The notes under the pieces: generated by a model
The model's input: only the letters and a program-made list of their open reading frames with translations
The model's database searches: none
Told to the model about the DNA's origin: nothing
Assembly (NCBI GenBank): GCA_030180135.1
Contig: CM058238.1
Coordinates: 92,760,619 to 92,824,618 of the forward strand
Direction of reading: 5' to 3'
DNA from: Orychophragmus violaceus
Taxonomy: Eukaryota > Streptophyta > Magnoliopsida > Brassicales > Brassicaceae
Length of the DNA stretch: 64,000 nucleotides
Translations under genes and position numbers: made by a program
Shown: positions 45,645 through 56,902 of the stretch, one piece after another
Position numbering within the stretch: position 1 is the first letter of the stretch
How the letters are laid out: the number at the start of each line of letters is the position of its first letter

Positions 45645-45690
45645 GAATAGTTGACAGATTTGATCAAAAAAAAAAAAGAATAGTTGACAG
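45645..45690 (+). mobile_element. 20-bp micro-retroinsertion with 13-bp target duplication
   Basis: GAATAGTTGACAG occurs at 45645-45657 and 45678-45690; between them lies only ATTTGATC plus 12 A. This is what an extreme 5' truncation of a LINE copy would leave. Confidence 0.65.
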
Positions 45691-46157
45691 ATAAGCCTGT
45701 GTCCCAAGCAGAAGAAAGGGTCATGATCAGTCAATCTTCACGTGTACGGCAGGAACAAATGTGTCGTTTCCCTGTGAACACAACGAGGCAATGGTCACGC
45801 GCGCTCGGCTCCACTAAGTCCACGAGGTATAGGGTCATTATCACATTTCACATAGATCAAATGCTACCCGTTGATGTAAAATGTTGACCATACGAGGTCT
45901 CGCAATCTTTGAATTAGAGGAAAGTAATTACAAACTTTATGATCATGATGTATATCACTCACTCACTCAGTAGGATCGAATCTCACAGTAACTATACATT
46001 CCGTATATGATCATTCCATATACAAGTTTGTTATTAGGAAATTTACAACCACCACGTGGGTTCCACTAGTATTCTTCAGAGACATGACTATTTAAAAGGT
46101 GATAAATAGGTTTCATTTGATTTATAGTTTAATGATTAAAACAAAAAATTATATATA
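45691..46157. other. Spacer without recognised feature
   Basis: AT-rich intergenic DNA; short open frames lack similarity I can recognise. Confidence 0.5.
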
Positions 46158-46165
46158 ATTATATA

Positions 46166-46408
46166 CTGGGGCGGCAGACCTAGGAAATTTTGTTATTGGT
46201 GTCAATAAAAGACTAAACAATAAGTAAAAGGAAAAAAAAAATGGTAAAAGGGGTCACTCGGTGTTCGAACTTTGGTATTTGAGGTGTCACCCTTGTAATT
46301 TTACCAACTCATCCAATAAAACAAGACAGACTTATGCTAAAAAACAATTATATACTAACTTTTACGGTGTCAGATGACCCCACAAAATCTGTACTGGGTC
46401 CGTCCCTG
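46166..46408. mobile_element. hAT-type MITE (243 bp)
   Basis: Ends CTGGGGCGG and CCGTCCCTG form a short imperfect terminal inverted repeat, and the 8-mer ATTATATA is duplicated at 46158-46165 and 46409-46416. Eight-bp duplications and CAGGGGCGG-like ends are typical of hAT elements. No coding capacity. Confidence 0.75.
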
Positions 46409-46439
46409 ATTATATAAATAGGAGGGGAATGAAAGCAAA

Positions 46440-47078
46440 AAAAAAACGTTGAAATAAGAAGAAGAACCGTGTATATCACCGCTTAAAGCACATGTTTGTT
46501 TGGAAGATCAAAACAACAAAAAAGATAAAAAAACATCTACTATGTCAAGCGCTATCAGATTTTTTACCATCGACTAGTCGTCTAGTAGATCAACAATATG
46601 GCACATATAGAGCTTGTCAGAGATGTGGAGCGGAGATTAAAACCATTAACCACATATTTTTTAAATGTCTTTCTGTTCTGCAAGTATATACACTATCTAT
46701 GATTCCGTCTAATTCGGATCTCTTCCTAAGCACATCAATGTTTTATAATTTTGACTACCGCTTGTGGAGGGCAATGGAACAAGGAGCATCACTACAAGGT
46801 TTAGAAGTTTTTCCTTGGATATTCTGGTATATCTAGAAAGCTAGGAACGCAAAGGTGTTTAAAGGAAAAAAAATATCCGCAGAGTATACGGTTCAACTTG
46901 CAGAACATGAAGCTCAATCTTGGAAAATCGTCCAATGTTCGGAAGAAATAGTGGAAGAAGAAGCGAACGTGGTGGAGGAACAAGTGAGATTGAATCCAAA
47001 AGTAGTTTAGAGATGGAGAAGCAGAGTAAACGCAACATGGACTGTAGACACATTTACACAACTTTGTTTTCTCGAAGT
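46440..47078 (+). pseudogene. LINE-derived fragment (zinc-binding RT domain and start of RNase H)
   Basis: Forward frame 46492-46836 reads MFVWKIKTTKKIKKHLLC and CQRCGAEIKTINHIFFKC, a zf-RVT zinc-binding motif, then WRAMEQGASLQGLEV; after TAG it continues with KARNAKVFKGKKIS and stops again near RWRSRVNATW, the position where RNase H normally starts. Cut off by the copia LTR remnant at 47079. Confidence 0.75.
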
Positions 47079-47168
47079 CCAATTCAATTTGATATTCTTT
47101 TTTTAGCAAGAAAACTTTTTTGGCGCTAATCAAGTTTCTTATTTGAAACTTTCTTCATCACTTTGACA
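47079..47168 (-). repeat. 3' LTR fragment of an old copia remnant
   Basis: In sense starts TGTCAAAGTGATGAAGAAAG and is repeated at 55642-55730 (about 90 bp). It is separated from its PPT by copia D. Confidence 0.7.
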
Positions 47169-47806
47169 TGAAGGAATGTTTAGTGTTAATCCAGATTCAA
47201 TTCTCAGATTCAACAGTCCTAAACATGCAGATCTAGGTTCTCTTGATTAGAAACATAATAGATCTCACCTGTTACCTTTTTGTGCAGCGGAATATGAAGA
47301 ACAGGTCAGAGATCAGCAGAGCCACCAAGTGATAACTCCTCCAGAGGTTCACACACGCACACCAAGCAGGAAGAAGGCTGCTAGACCAAGAGAGAGGAGG
47401 CGCAGGAGAGAGAGAGAAATCGCAGAGGGGGCTAGGGTTTTTTTGGGATTCAGACTTAAGTTTTATTTATAAAACTTGTCTAATTCCTTTTGGGCTTTTG
47501 AGCCCAAATACCAATCTGATTAAATTCCTTAGATTTAATCAGACCCATTAATCTCTCTCTAAGTACGACAAATGCCTGGCACTTTTACCGTACTTCTGCT
47601 AAGCCGTTCCAACACATTTTCCTGTTAGCTTAGGCGTGTGACCCATATGGGATCATATAATAAAGGCAATAAGTCCAAGACTTATAGATCATGAGCGGAC
47701 TCAAGCAAGCCATCATGACCCCCAGTATTATATGACTTATGTCTGATCATTGACATACTCTTACTTTCTAGAGGCAGTACCGAGATTACTGGACACAATT
47801 CCAACA
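47169..47806 (-). repeat. Copia D 3' LTR (638 bp)
   Basis: Same ends as copia A (TGTTGGAATTGTG...CATTCCTTCA in sense). TATA repeat at 47458-47477; inverted repeat module at 47516-47542. Confidence 0.95.
47516..47542 (-). promoter_or_regulatory. U3 inverted repeat of copia D
   Basis: Perfect 10-bp arms CTGATTAAAT/ATTTAATCAG around seven bases, 39 bp from the TATA repeat; it replaces the TCGATCGA module found at this place in copia A. In the 5' LTR the homologous stretch (54656-54682) has one arm base changed (T to C). Confidence 0.5.
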
Positions 47807-47818
47807 ATCTCCCACTTG
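47807..47818 (-). other. Copia D polypurine tract
   Basis: Reverse strand CAAGTGGGAGAT directly before the 3' LTR. Confidence 0.85.
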
Positions 47819-48656
47819 TACTGGAATCTCTGTATTCATAATCCTTTTGTCTCAATATCTCGATTAGTCATAAGGCAAGATTAGTGTCATCCTTATAAAG
47901 CCTAATCTTGTTCATCGGACTCTGATTCGATACTGACAATCCAAACGACTCGGGAAAGTCCGTTTGAGCATGGCCATGCGTTTTCCAGTATTCAAATCTC
48001 CGATTGGCCTAGAGATATTCACTCCATTTATATTGGAGGGACAAATCCCGTCTTGTTCCATCACTGTAAACTACTCATTTCACAATGTACCCAAACAAGG
48101 TCCTTATAACTATCGCAGAACGACAGCGTTAGACAATGATCAAAGTGCATCAGTCCATGTGCAGTCACATGCATGCGAACTCAGGTCTAAGGACTATACT
48201 CTATAGTCGTAGTAAGAATCTCTTATGACACAGATATAAATATCCTGAAGAGTTCTTATAATCGGGTCATGTCCGGTCGTATGTTCCCAACATACACCTA
48301 TGTACTGACTTTGATGCCGCGCATCTATGACACCATGAAACTTGGTCATAAGTCACATACCAATCTAGTCTCACACGGTTGTTGGTGTTCCAATTTCAAC
48401 AACCTTCGACTAGGGACTTGATGTTATAAGCCATCTATCAAATATAGGGTCTCATGATCAAGCTAAATGACTTTGATAACTCAAGATCAAGTCACTTACT
48501 TCGATGACCTATAAAATGGTTCATATCATTTTGGAACGATTATTTCATCACAGTTAAAATAATCTTGAAATAATAATTTCATTAAACATAAGAAAATGTT
48601 TTACAAGAACATATCAATAACTAAATAAAGCCCTCAAACTCCCACTCAAATTTAGA
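47819..48656 (-). other. Copia D 3' noncoding region
   Basis: Nearly the same as 5915-6752 of copia A. No sense-strand coding region. Confidence 0.7.
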
Positions 48657-51600
48657 TTACATTTCAATGTCTCTAATGCCTACAGCTTCAGTCAGGAACT
48701 CGAGCTTAGGCCTTGGGAGTGGCTTTGTCAACGGATCAGCGACGTTATCATCTGTCTGAACTCGGCTGATCTTGACTTCCTTTCTATTAATGATGTCACG
48801 TATCAAGTGAAATCTTCTTAGAACATGTTTGGATTTCTGGTGTGATCTTGGTTCCTTTGCCTGAGCTATAGCACCATTGTTATCACAAAACAGTGCCAGA
48901 GGCTCAGCCGCATCTGGTATCACACCTAGTTCAATAATGAACTTTCGTATCCAAACAGCTTCCTTCGCAGCTTCTGAAGCGGCGATATATTCAGCTTCTG
49001 TAGTGGAATCAGCAACGGTGTCTTGCTTGGAGCTTCTCCAACTTATTGCACCGCCATTCAGACAAAAGATATAACCGGACTGTGACCGGAAATCATCTTG
49101 GTCTGTCTGGAAACTTGCGTCCGTGAATCCACTGACTTTAAGCACATCACTTCCACCGTACACCAAGAACTTATCCTTAGTATGTCTTAGATACTTCAGG
49201 ATATTCTTTACGGCAATCCAATGGTTTTCACCTGGATTTGACTGGTATCTACTCGTCATGCTCAATGCATAAGCAACATCAGGACGAGTACAGATCATGG
49301 CATACATGACAGATCCTATTGCAGATGCATAAGGAATATTCTTCATGCGCTCAAGCTCAGCAGCCGTCGTAGGGCTCTGCTTCTTGCTTAGCGTTGTGCC
49401 ATGTACCATTGGCGTGAAGCCCTTCTTGGAATCTTTCATGCTGAATCTTTGTAGGACTTTGTCAATGTATGAATCTTGACACAAGCCTATCAGCCTTCTA
49501 GATCTATCCCGGTAGATCCTGATTCCAAGAACGTATGCGGCTTCACCCATGTCTTTCATGGAAAAACAACTTCCAAGCCAGTCCTTTACCGACGTCAGCA
49601 TTGGAACGTCGTTTCCGAGAAGCAGTATGTCATCGACATACAGAATAAGAAATACTATCTTGCTCCCACTAGTTTTCTTATACACGCATTGTTCTTCTTC
49701 GTTTCTGATGAAGTCAAATTGCTTGATCGCTTCATCAAAACGAAGATTCCAGCTCCTCGATGCTTGCTTCAATCCATAAATGGATTTATGAAGCTTGCAT
49801 ACTTTCCCAGCATTCTTTGGATCTATGTAACCGTCAGGTTGCGTCATATACACATCCTCTTCCAGAATACCATTCAGGAAGGCGGTTTTCACGTCCATCT
49901 GCCAAATTTCATAATCATGAAAAGCTGCAGTTGCTAGTAGAATCCGAATAGATTTCATCATAGCCACTGGTGAATAGGTTTCATCGTAATCCACACCGTG
50001 AACTTGTCTGAAACCTTTTGCCACCAACCTGGCTTTATAAATCTGGACATTTCCATCCACGTCAATCTTCTTCTTGAAGATCCATTTGCACTCGATGGCT
50101 TTTACACCAGCGGGTAAGTCAACCAGCGAAAACACTTGGTTGACCGACATGGAGTCCATTTCGGAATCAGTGGCCTTACGCCACTTAGAGGAATCTGGGC
50201 CCATCATGGCTTGATTGAAATTCGATGGTTCATCACCATCAATGATCAGAAGATCATGACATTTAGTCACGAGGAATCCTTGATATCTCTCGGGTTCGTG
50301 AAGGATCCTCCCGGATCTTCGAACTTCAGGTACTACAGGTTCAGGCACTACAATTTCTTGTAGGTCCTCCTGCTGCTCTTCCTCTTCAGGTTGAGCAGTA
50401 TCCTGTTCATCTTGAATTTCTTCAAGCAGTACCTTACTCCCACTGTCTTTCTTAGAGAGAAACTCTCTCTCAAGAAAGTTACAATCCCGGGCAACAAAGA
50501 TCTTGTTCTCGGAACGTAGATAGAAGTAATAAGCCTTGGTTTCTTTCGGATAACCAATGAAGTAGCATTTATCAGACTTTGGTGTAAGCTTGTCTGAGAT
50601 TAATCTCTTGACATAGGCTTCACAACCCCAAATTCTAAGGTAAGACAGCACTGGAGCCACTCCAGTCCATAATTCATATGGTGTCTTTGCTACTGCTTTC
50701 GATGGCGCTCTATTTAGAGTGAACACTGCTGTTAGCAGAGCATATCCCCAAAGGGATATTGGAAGGTCTGTGTGACTCATCATAGATCGAACCATATCCA
50801 ATAAGGTCCGATTTCTCCTCTCAGACACACCATTCCATTGAGGTGTTCCAGGAGGAGTGAGTTGGGATACGATCCCACACTCTCTCAGATGATCACTGAA
50901 TTCTTGGCTTAAGTATTCTCCTCCTCGGTCGGACCGAAGAGCCTTAATGCTTTTGCCAAGTTGGTTCTGTACTTCATTTTGGAATTCTCTGAACTTCTCA
51001 AAAGATTCAGACTTATGTTTCATTAAATAAACATATCCATACCTACTGAAATCATCAGTGAAGGTAATGAAGTACTGATAGTTTCCTCTTGCATTTGTGG
51101 ACATTGGGCCACACACATCAGTGTGTATCAGGCCCAATAAGTCACTGGCCCTCTCGTTAGGTTTATTAAAGGGGGCCCGTGTCATTTTGCCCATCATGCA
51201 GGATTCGCATTTCTCACATGACTCAAAGTCAAATGAGCCAAGAAGTCCATTCGAATGGAGCCTCTTGATGCGTTTCTCGCTGATGTGCCCTAAACGACAA
51301 TGCCATAGAAACGTTCGGTTCTCCTCATTAGGTTTGAACCATTTGGTATTAATGTTATAAATTGGCGCGGATTGATCAAGTATGTAAAGCCCATTCGTAA
51401 GAGGGGCACAACCATAGAACAAATTGTTGCGATTGAAGGAACATAATTTATTCTTAACTGAAAAATCATAACCTTCCAAATCCAACAAAGAAATTGAAAT
51501 AATATTTCTGGTTATCGCAGGTACAAAATAACAATTATTGAGTTCTAAAACCAATCCCGAAGGTAAAGACAACAAGTATGTGCCTACAGCTAGTGCAGGA

Positions 51601-52634
51601 ACTTTCGCTCCATTCCCAACTCGTAGCTCCACTTGTCCTTGCTTCAGCCTTCTACTGTTGCTGAGTGCCTGCATATTAGTACAAATATGAGCCCCACAAC
51701 CAGTATCCATAACCCATGAGGTATTATCAGAAGTAGTTGTATTAACTTCTATAACAAAAATACCTGATGAAGAAGTCTCGAGAGTCTTCTTCTTCAATTC
51801 CTTTAGACCTTCTTGGAGTTTCTTACATTCTCTCCTCCAATGCCCTGGTTCTTTACAGAACCTGCAGATGTCAGTAGGCCCAGCTTTAGACTTGGGCTTG
51901 GGCTTTGGCGTGTCCTTGTCCGAGACTTGGACAGCCTTAGCCTTTCCCTTATCCTTAGCAGAGGATTTTTTAAAGCCCTTGCCCTTCTGTACCATAAGCA
52001 CATTGGGGTCCTTGGCTGTTTTCCTCAAGTTGGGCTCTGCAGTCTTGAGCATTCCGTGAAGCTCAGGCAATGTCTTACTCAAGCCATGCATATTAAAGTT
52101 CAGAATGAACTGATCATAGCTTGCAGGTAAAGACTGCAGAACAATGTCGCAGGCAAGTTCCTGGCTGATAGGGCAGTCGAGTTTCTGAAGATGATCGAGA
52201 TAACCCATCATCTTCAAGACATGAGGACTCACTGCCGCACTTGCAGCCAACTTACAGTCTAAGAGGTTCTTAACTGTCTGAAACCTCTCAGTCCTTGCTT
52301 GCTCCTGAAAAAGTGATTTCAGGCTTGCCATTATCTCGATGGGTGACAACACACTCTCGAACTGCATTTGCAGCTCAGCAGTCATTGTCGCCAACATCAG
52401 GCAATAGACATCATTTTCATCTGACGAATGCTTTTCCCAAGCATTATGCAGAGTCCTGGCGGCATTGGCAGGAGGCCTCTCGGGGAGGGGATCACGAAGG
52501 ACATAATCCTTCTTCTCCTGCTTGAGGACTAGCCTCAAGTTCCTTGACCACGTCAGGAAGTTCGTTCCAGTCAGCTTCTCCTTCTCGAGAACAGACCGGA
52601 TTGAGAATGTGTTTTGTGTGCTTGTAGTAGTCAT
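48657..52634 (-). CDS. Copia D Gag-Pol polyprotein (1325 aa)
   Basis: Uninterrupted frame from ATG 52634 (MTTTSTQNTF) to the stop at 48657. Gag (UBN2-like) 1-~250; zinc knuckle C257-C260-H265-C270; protease D310-T-G; integrase zinc region with H445/H450 and C473/C476; integrase core D506, D569, E605 within SERRNRTLL; copia RT with D914 and YVDD 999-1002; the conserved TRPDV motif at 1117-1121 is intact; RNase H D1172, E1213 (TTEAEY), D1251. Length and order are normal for plant copia. All catalytic residues are present, so this is the best candidate donor of enzymes for the defective B and C copies. Gag and Pol are in one frame, so the Gag excess must come from protein processing or RNA handling not visible here. 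Confidence 0.95.
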   Translation of the reverse strand: MTTTSTQNTFSIRSVLEKEKLTGTNFLTWSRNLRLVLKQEKKDYVLRDPLPERPPANAARTLHNAWEKHSSDENDVYCLMLATMTAELQMQFESVLSPIEIMASLKSLFQEQARTERFQTVKNLLDCKLAASAAVSPHVLKMMGYLDHLQKLDCPISQELACDIVLQSLPASYDQFILNFNMHGLSKTLPELHGMLKTAEPNLRKTAKDPNVLMVQKGKGFKKSSAKDKGKAKAVQVSDKDTPKPKPKSKAGPTDICRFCKEPGHWRRECKKLQEGLKELKKKTLETSSSGIFVIEVNTTTSDNTSWVMDTGCGAHICTNMQALSNSRRLKQGQVELRVGNGAKVPALAVGTYLLSLPSGLVLELNNCYFVPAITRNIISISLLDLEGYDFSVKNKLCSFNRNNLFYGCAPLTNGLYILDQSAPIYNINTKWFKPNEENRTFLWHCRLGHISEKRIKRLHSNGLLGSFDFESCEKCESCMMGKMTRAPFNKPNERASDLLGLIHTDVCGPMSTNARGNYQYFITFTDDFSRYGYVYLMKHKSESFEKFREFQNEVQNQLGKSIKALRSDRGGEYLSQEFSDHLRECGIVSQLTPPGTPQWNGVSERRNRTLLDMVRSMMSHTDLPISLWGYALLTAVFTLNRAPSKAVAKTPYELWTGVAPVLSYLRIWGCEAYVKRLISDKLTPKSDKCYFIGYPKETKAYYFYLRSENKIFVARDCNFLEREFLSKKDSGSKVLLEEIQDEQDTAQPEEEEQQEDLQEIVVPEPVVPEVRRSGRILHEPERYQGFLVTKCHDLLIIDGDEPSNFNQAMMGPDSSKWRKATDSEMDSMSVNQVFSLVDLPAGVKAIECKWIFKKKIDVDGNVQIYKARLVAKGFRQVHGVDYDETYSPVAMMKSIRILLATAAFHDYEIWQMDVKTAFLNGILEEDVYMTQPDGYIDPKNAGKVCKLHKSIYGLKQASRSWNLRFDEAIKQFDFIRNEEEQCVYKKTSGSKIVFLILYVDDILLLGNDVPMLTSVKDWLGSCFSMKDMGEAAYVLGIRIYRDRSRRLIGLCQDSYIDKVLQRFSMKDSKKGFTPMVHGTTLSKKQSPTTAAELERMKNIPYASAIGSVMYAMICTRPDVAYALSMTSRYQSNPGENHWIAVKNILKYLRHTKDKFLVYGGSDVLKVSGFTDASFQTDQDDFRSQSGYIFCLNGGAISWRSSKQDTVADSTTEAEYIAASEAAKEAVWIRKFIIELGVIPDAAEPLALFCDNNGAIAQAKEPRSHQKSKHVLRRFHLIRDIINRKEVKISRVQTDDNVADPLTKPLPRPKLEFLTEAVGIRDIEM

Positions 52635-54294
52635 AGCTGAAATATAAGATAAAAAGGTTATTAGTTAATATGTTCAATATGATTAATCTCGTATTAAATT
52701 TAATATGATTAATCACGCATTATATTCAATAACATAAGTTACCCTCAATAGAATATAATGATTCCAAGATCCACATATAACTAAGATCAAAGTGGGCCAC
52801 TGGCCATCACCCAACCTTAGCTTATATCGGTAAGCCCTATGTCGGCTAATTATATCCGTGATATAACTCTTGGTTGTGAATCTGGGCCCGAGGCCCAATC
52901 CACTCTGATGTCTCAAGGCCCGGGACTCCCGATGGCCTAGTCAAGAAAACCAGACTATACAGTCATGTAATCATTAATGTCTGGGACTCCCAATGACATT
53001 TATGAATCACAAACCGTCTTACCCACGCAAAAGTAGACATCCTCACACTGTAAGGCCATGAATACAATTGAATGGGCTTCGACAGCTGACACAGCCTGGA
53101 CAAGACATCCAACGCTTGATATTATTTGAGGTTCGTAGGTTTATTAAAATCTTATCCCAAAATAGAAGATTACTATTTTGGGAAACTTTCCTTTTTGGGA
53201 AACCTACTAATTTTGGAAACTTTCTAATTTTGGAAACCTTCTAAAAATGGAAACTTTCTAAAATTGGAAACTTCCTAAAATCCAAAACATGCAAATCTAG
53301 AAACTTCTATTTTAAGAAACTTTCTAATTTCAAAATTTTGGAAACTTATTAATTTAAAAATCGATTTTATAATTTTATAAAATAAATTTTAAATTAATTC
53401 TGAAGAAAAGACTCAAATAATTGGCCCAATTGTTTTAACTTCTTGGCCCGAGGCCCTAGAATTGGTCTATGTCCAAGACATAACCCAATTGCCCAATTAA
53501 ATGACATAACCGGTCTGGTTCATTAAAATTGGTCTTAACCAAAATTAATTACTACGATGACCACAATTGTCAACCGGTTATTTACTAAACCGGATTTTCT
53601 CAATTTATTTGGTCCAACCAAATCAAATTAGAAAACCACTGGTTTAGGCACTAAATCCAATAATTATTTCGACATTGGATTTCTTATCCCGGTTTAACCA
53701 GAACTTAATAAATTTATTAAGTCTGTTTATTAAACCAAGACGATTAAGTTTTTAATTGTCTTAAACCGAACCACCACAAGCCTAACCGAAACCGGTTCGA
53801 GCCAAACCGAAAACGACCAATTAGGTCACGGCCGCAAGCATGACCGCGATCGTGCATGATCCGGACAGCCGCAAGCCTCATGATCGGGACGGGCTCGGCT
53901 TGTGATCGGGACGGGAGCGTGATCGTCGAGTCGGGTCGTTGGCTTCACACGATTGCCGAGCAATCGGGACAGCAACACACGCGAGCGGGACGACGAGGCA
54001 ACGGGACGCGATCCTTGCGATCGATCCAATCGATCCGATCGGTCCATCCTCGCACGCAAGCGATCGATCAGCCATGATCACGCGATCGATCCATGATCGA
54101 TCCGTGCATCAAAAACGATCGGCCGACGCATACCAAACCTTGTTTGGTCCATGCGATTTCATAGTTAGGGTTTTAGGTTTTTTAATTTGTTTCTTAAGTG
54201 TTTTACAAATCAGATTCAAGCAATACTCAGATTCAAAACACTTCTTAAACAATCCTAAAACTTGATTCTAAACAAGAAAAACCACAGAACCAAT
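52635..54294 (-). other. Copia D 5' leader
   Basis: Same organisation as in copia A, but the palindrome cluster (53845-54120) is GATCG-rich and degenerate (GATCGGGACGGG units, CGATCGAT pieces) instead of regular TCGATCGA. Contains a GGAAACTTTCTA-type array at 53180-53350. Confidence 0.65.
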
Positions 54295-54307
54295 GGCTCT
54301 AATACCA
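54295..54307 (-). other. Copia D primer binding site with one mismatch
   Basis: Reverse strand TGGTATTAGAGCC; copias A, B and C have C in place of the underlined-position T (TGGTATCAGAGC). One mismatch to initiator Met tRNA. Confidence 0.85.
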
Positions 54308-54308
54308 C

Positions 54309-54946
54309 TGAAGGAATGTTTAGTGTTAATCCAGATTCAATTCTCAGATTCAACAGTCCTAAACATGCAGATCTAGGTTCTCTTGATTAGAAACATAATA
54401 GATCTCACCTGTTACCTTTTTGTGCAGCGGAATATGAAGAACAGGTCAGAGATCAGCAGAGCCACCAAGTGATAACTCCTCCAGAGGTTCACACACGCAC
54501 ACCAAGCAGGAAGAAGGCTGCTAGACCAAGAGAGAGGAGGCGCAGGAGAGAGAGAGAAATCGCAGAGGGGGCTAGGGTTTTTTTGGGATTCAGACTTAAG
54601 TTTTATTTATAAAACTTGTCTAATTCCTTTTGGGCTTTTGGGCCCAAATACCAATCTGATTAAATCCCTTAGATTTAATCAGACCCATTAATCTCTCTCT
54701 AAGTACGACAAATGCCTGGCACTTTTACCGTACTTCTGCTAAGCCGTTCCAACACATTTTCCTGTTAGCTTAGGCGTGTGACCCATATGGGATCATATAA
54801 TAAAGGCAATAAGTCCAAGACTTATAGATCATGAGCGGACTCTAGCAAGCCATCATGACCCCCAGTATTATATGACTTATGTCTGATCATTGACATACTC
54901 TTACTTTCTAGAGACAGTACCGAGATTACTGGACACAATTCCAACA
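54309..54946 (-). repeat. Copia D 5' LTR (638 bp)
   Basis: Pair of 47169-47806; promoter for the element. TATA repeat at 54598-54617. Confidence 0.95.
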
Positions 54947-54951
54947 TGACA

Positions 54952-55730
54952 TCCTCCTCAAACTTAGGGTGGGTGATCCAGCCACTCCAATTTTGAATTG
55001 AAGATCTTCATAGCTTCTAATTGGTAAAGACTTAGTAAAAATGTTAGTCAACTGATAAGTAGATGGAATGTAGTGAATGATGAGCTTTCTCAAGGGACTT
55101 TCTCTCGAACATAATGGAAATGAAGCTCAACGTGTTTTGACCGTTTATCTAGAGAAAGATATGCAAAGAGATACACCTCAAATAGGTTGTCAAAATATAG
55201 CTCAGACAGGTTGGTGAAGACATACCAATATCTCTAAGAAGATTCCAAAGAAAGGTGATTTTTGCAGCCGTGTTAGAGAGAGTTCGGTATTCAGCCTCTT
55301 TTAAATTTCTAGAAACTGAATCATGCTTTTGAACTGACCAAGAAATGAGGTTTGACCGTAAGAATGTGCATAAACCTTCTGTATACCTTCGCGTTTTAGG
55401 GTACCATGTCCAATCACTATCGCCAAAGTTCAACAAATCTAAACGATTGTGTAGAGGAACGTCAAAAGGACATTTACAACTATGTGTTATGCTTTTAATT
55501 ATGGATTGTGTCTTTGTGTCTGTTGCAGCATAAGCAATATGAGCCGCACATTTGGTTTTAATCTCAGTTGTTTATAAAGATGTCGTTGTAGGCTTGTTTT
55601 TTTTGTCTTCCATATTGAGCATGCTGTTTATTTTATCGGAGCTAATTCAATCTGATCTTCTTCATTAGCAAGTAAACTCTTTTGGCGCCATTCAAGTTTC
55701 ATATTTGAAACTTTCTTCATCACTTTGACA
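54952..55730 (-). pseudogene. Old copia remnant: RNase H end, PPT and 5' LTR piece
   Basis: Reverse strand contains RNase H-like FGDSDWTWYPKTRRYTEGLC, SNLISWSVQKHDSVSRNLKEAEYRTLSNTAA (split by family motif order), then PTLSLRR and a PPT (AAGTTTGAGGAGGA at about 54952-54965), which should touch the 3' LTR now found at 47168. From about 55642 to 55730 lies a second copy of the LTR start (TGTCAAAGTG). Most of the element is deleted. Confidence 0.75.
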
Positions 55731-56886
55731 TGGAACATATATCTATTTTTAAAATTTTAGGTTTCGAATAGTGACATTGGTTCAGGCAATACATATCAAA
55801 CGGATTAGAAGAGCCATACATATCAAGTGGATTAAAAGAGTACGGTTCAAATGCGGTTTGTACAGTAGAAACACATGATATGCATACAATACAACATAAA
55901 CACATAAATGGTAAAAAGACAAAATGTGATGTGGATACATATTAACATAAATATTTTAATAAAATATAAAATTGATTTATTTGAAACTTAAAATTTGTAA
56001 AATAATATAAATATTTCTATAAAATATATTAAATATTTAATATATATACTATTTTATATTTTAACATAATCATTATTATAAAATTTTATATATTATTTTA
56101 AAAATTGAAATGGATTAATATATTAGAAACTAAATTAGACTAATAATATAAAACAATCATAAATTTGTTAATTCTAGTATTGAAAACTATTATCAGAATA
56201 TATAATAAACTTAAATAGAAAATGATTTTTTGGATAGTTATATGCATTTTTGAGTGGTTTATTTCTAATGTGGACAATAACCAAACTATTTCATATCTTT
56301 ATTCATTCATATTAAAGTATAATCTTCACTAGAGTTGAAATTTTGGTATATTGAGATTTATGATTCAGATTTTTTTTGTTATCCGGTTTATTCATAATTT
56401 TATTTTTTGCTGAAAATAACCAAAATTCATTTGGTTCAGTTTTTTGGGTTGTTGTTATTTCGTGTTTGTCAATAAATTCAAAGCGAATTAAATTTTTTAG
56501 TTTTTAGAAAAAAATTCAATTAGTTTTAGTTATTTTGGATATATTCAGATAAATAGATTTAAAATAAATAAAAAACTAAATAATCGATCATTCGTTAAAT
56601 TGAATCGAAACCAAATTTTCAGTTTACCGAAATAAGCAAATTAGATAAGTGGACCAGAACCAAAAATTAAAAAAAACTTAGTTCAGTTCGGTTTCAAAAT
56701 TTCAACTCTAATGTTCACCCATAAACATTCATGTCTTGTTCTTATCAAATGTATTATTGTATTTCTTAACCATATATTGTACTTTTTCTTGGATATAAAC
56801 ATAAATTTTAATTATTTTCTCATATAAAATTGTTCAAATATATTAGTTTCTGTTTTTCTAAAGAATAAAATTAAAAACAGGCAATG
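55731..56886. other. AT-rich spacer
   Basis: Very AT-rich DNA with short direct repeats (ACATATCAA(A/G)(C/T)GGATTA near 55790-55830). No gene seen. Confidence 0.5.
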
Positions 56887-56902
56887 AACTACTACACAAA
56901 TG

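Larger units (their letters stand above)
47169..54946 (-). mobile_element. Copia D: complete, probably autonomous copia retrotransposon, 7778 bp
   Basis: LTRs of 638 bp at both ends, four differences by eye, flanked by TGACA (47164-47168 and 54947-54951). Intact gag-pol frame, PPT, leader and PBS-like site. Inserted exactly at the LTR-internal junction of an older copia remnant. Close relative of copia A in coding and untranslated regions; the LTR differs in the promoter module. Confidence 0.95.

Noticed and set aside
45684..45887. 67-codon frame
   Set aside because: No motif, no context, starts inside the micro-insertion duplication.
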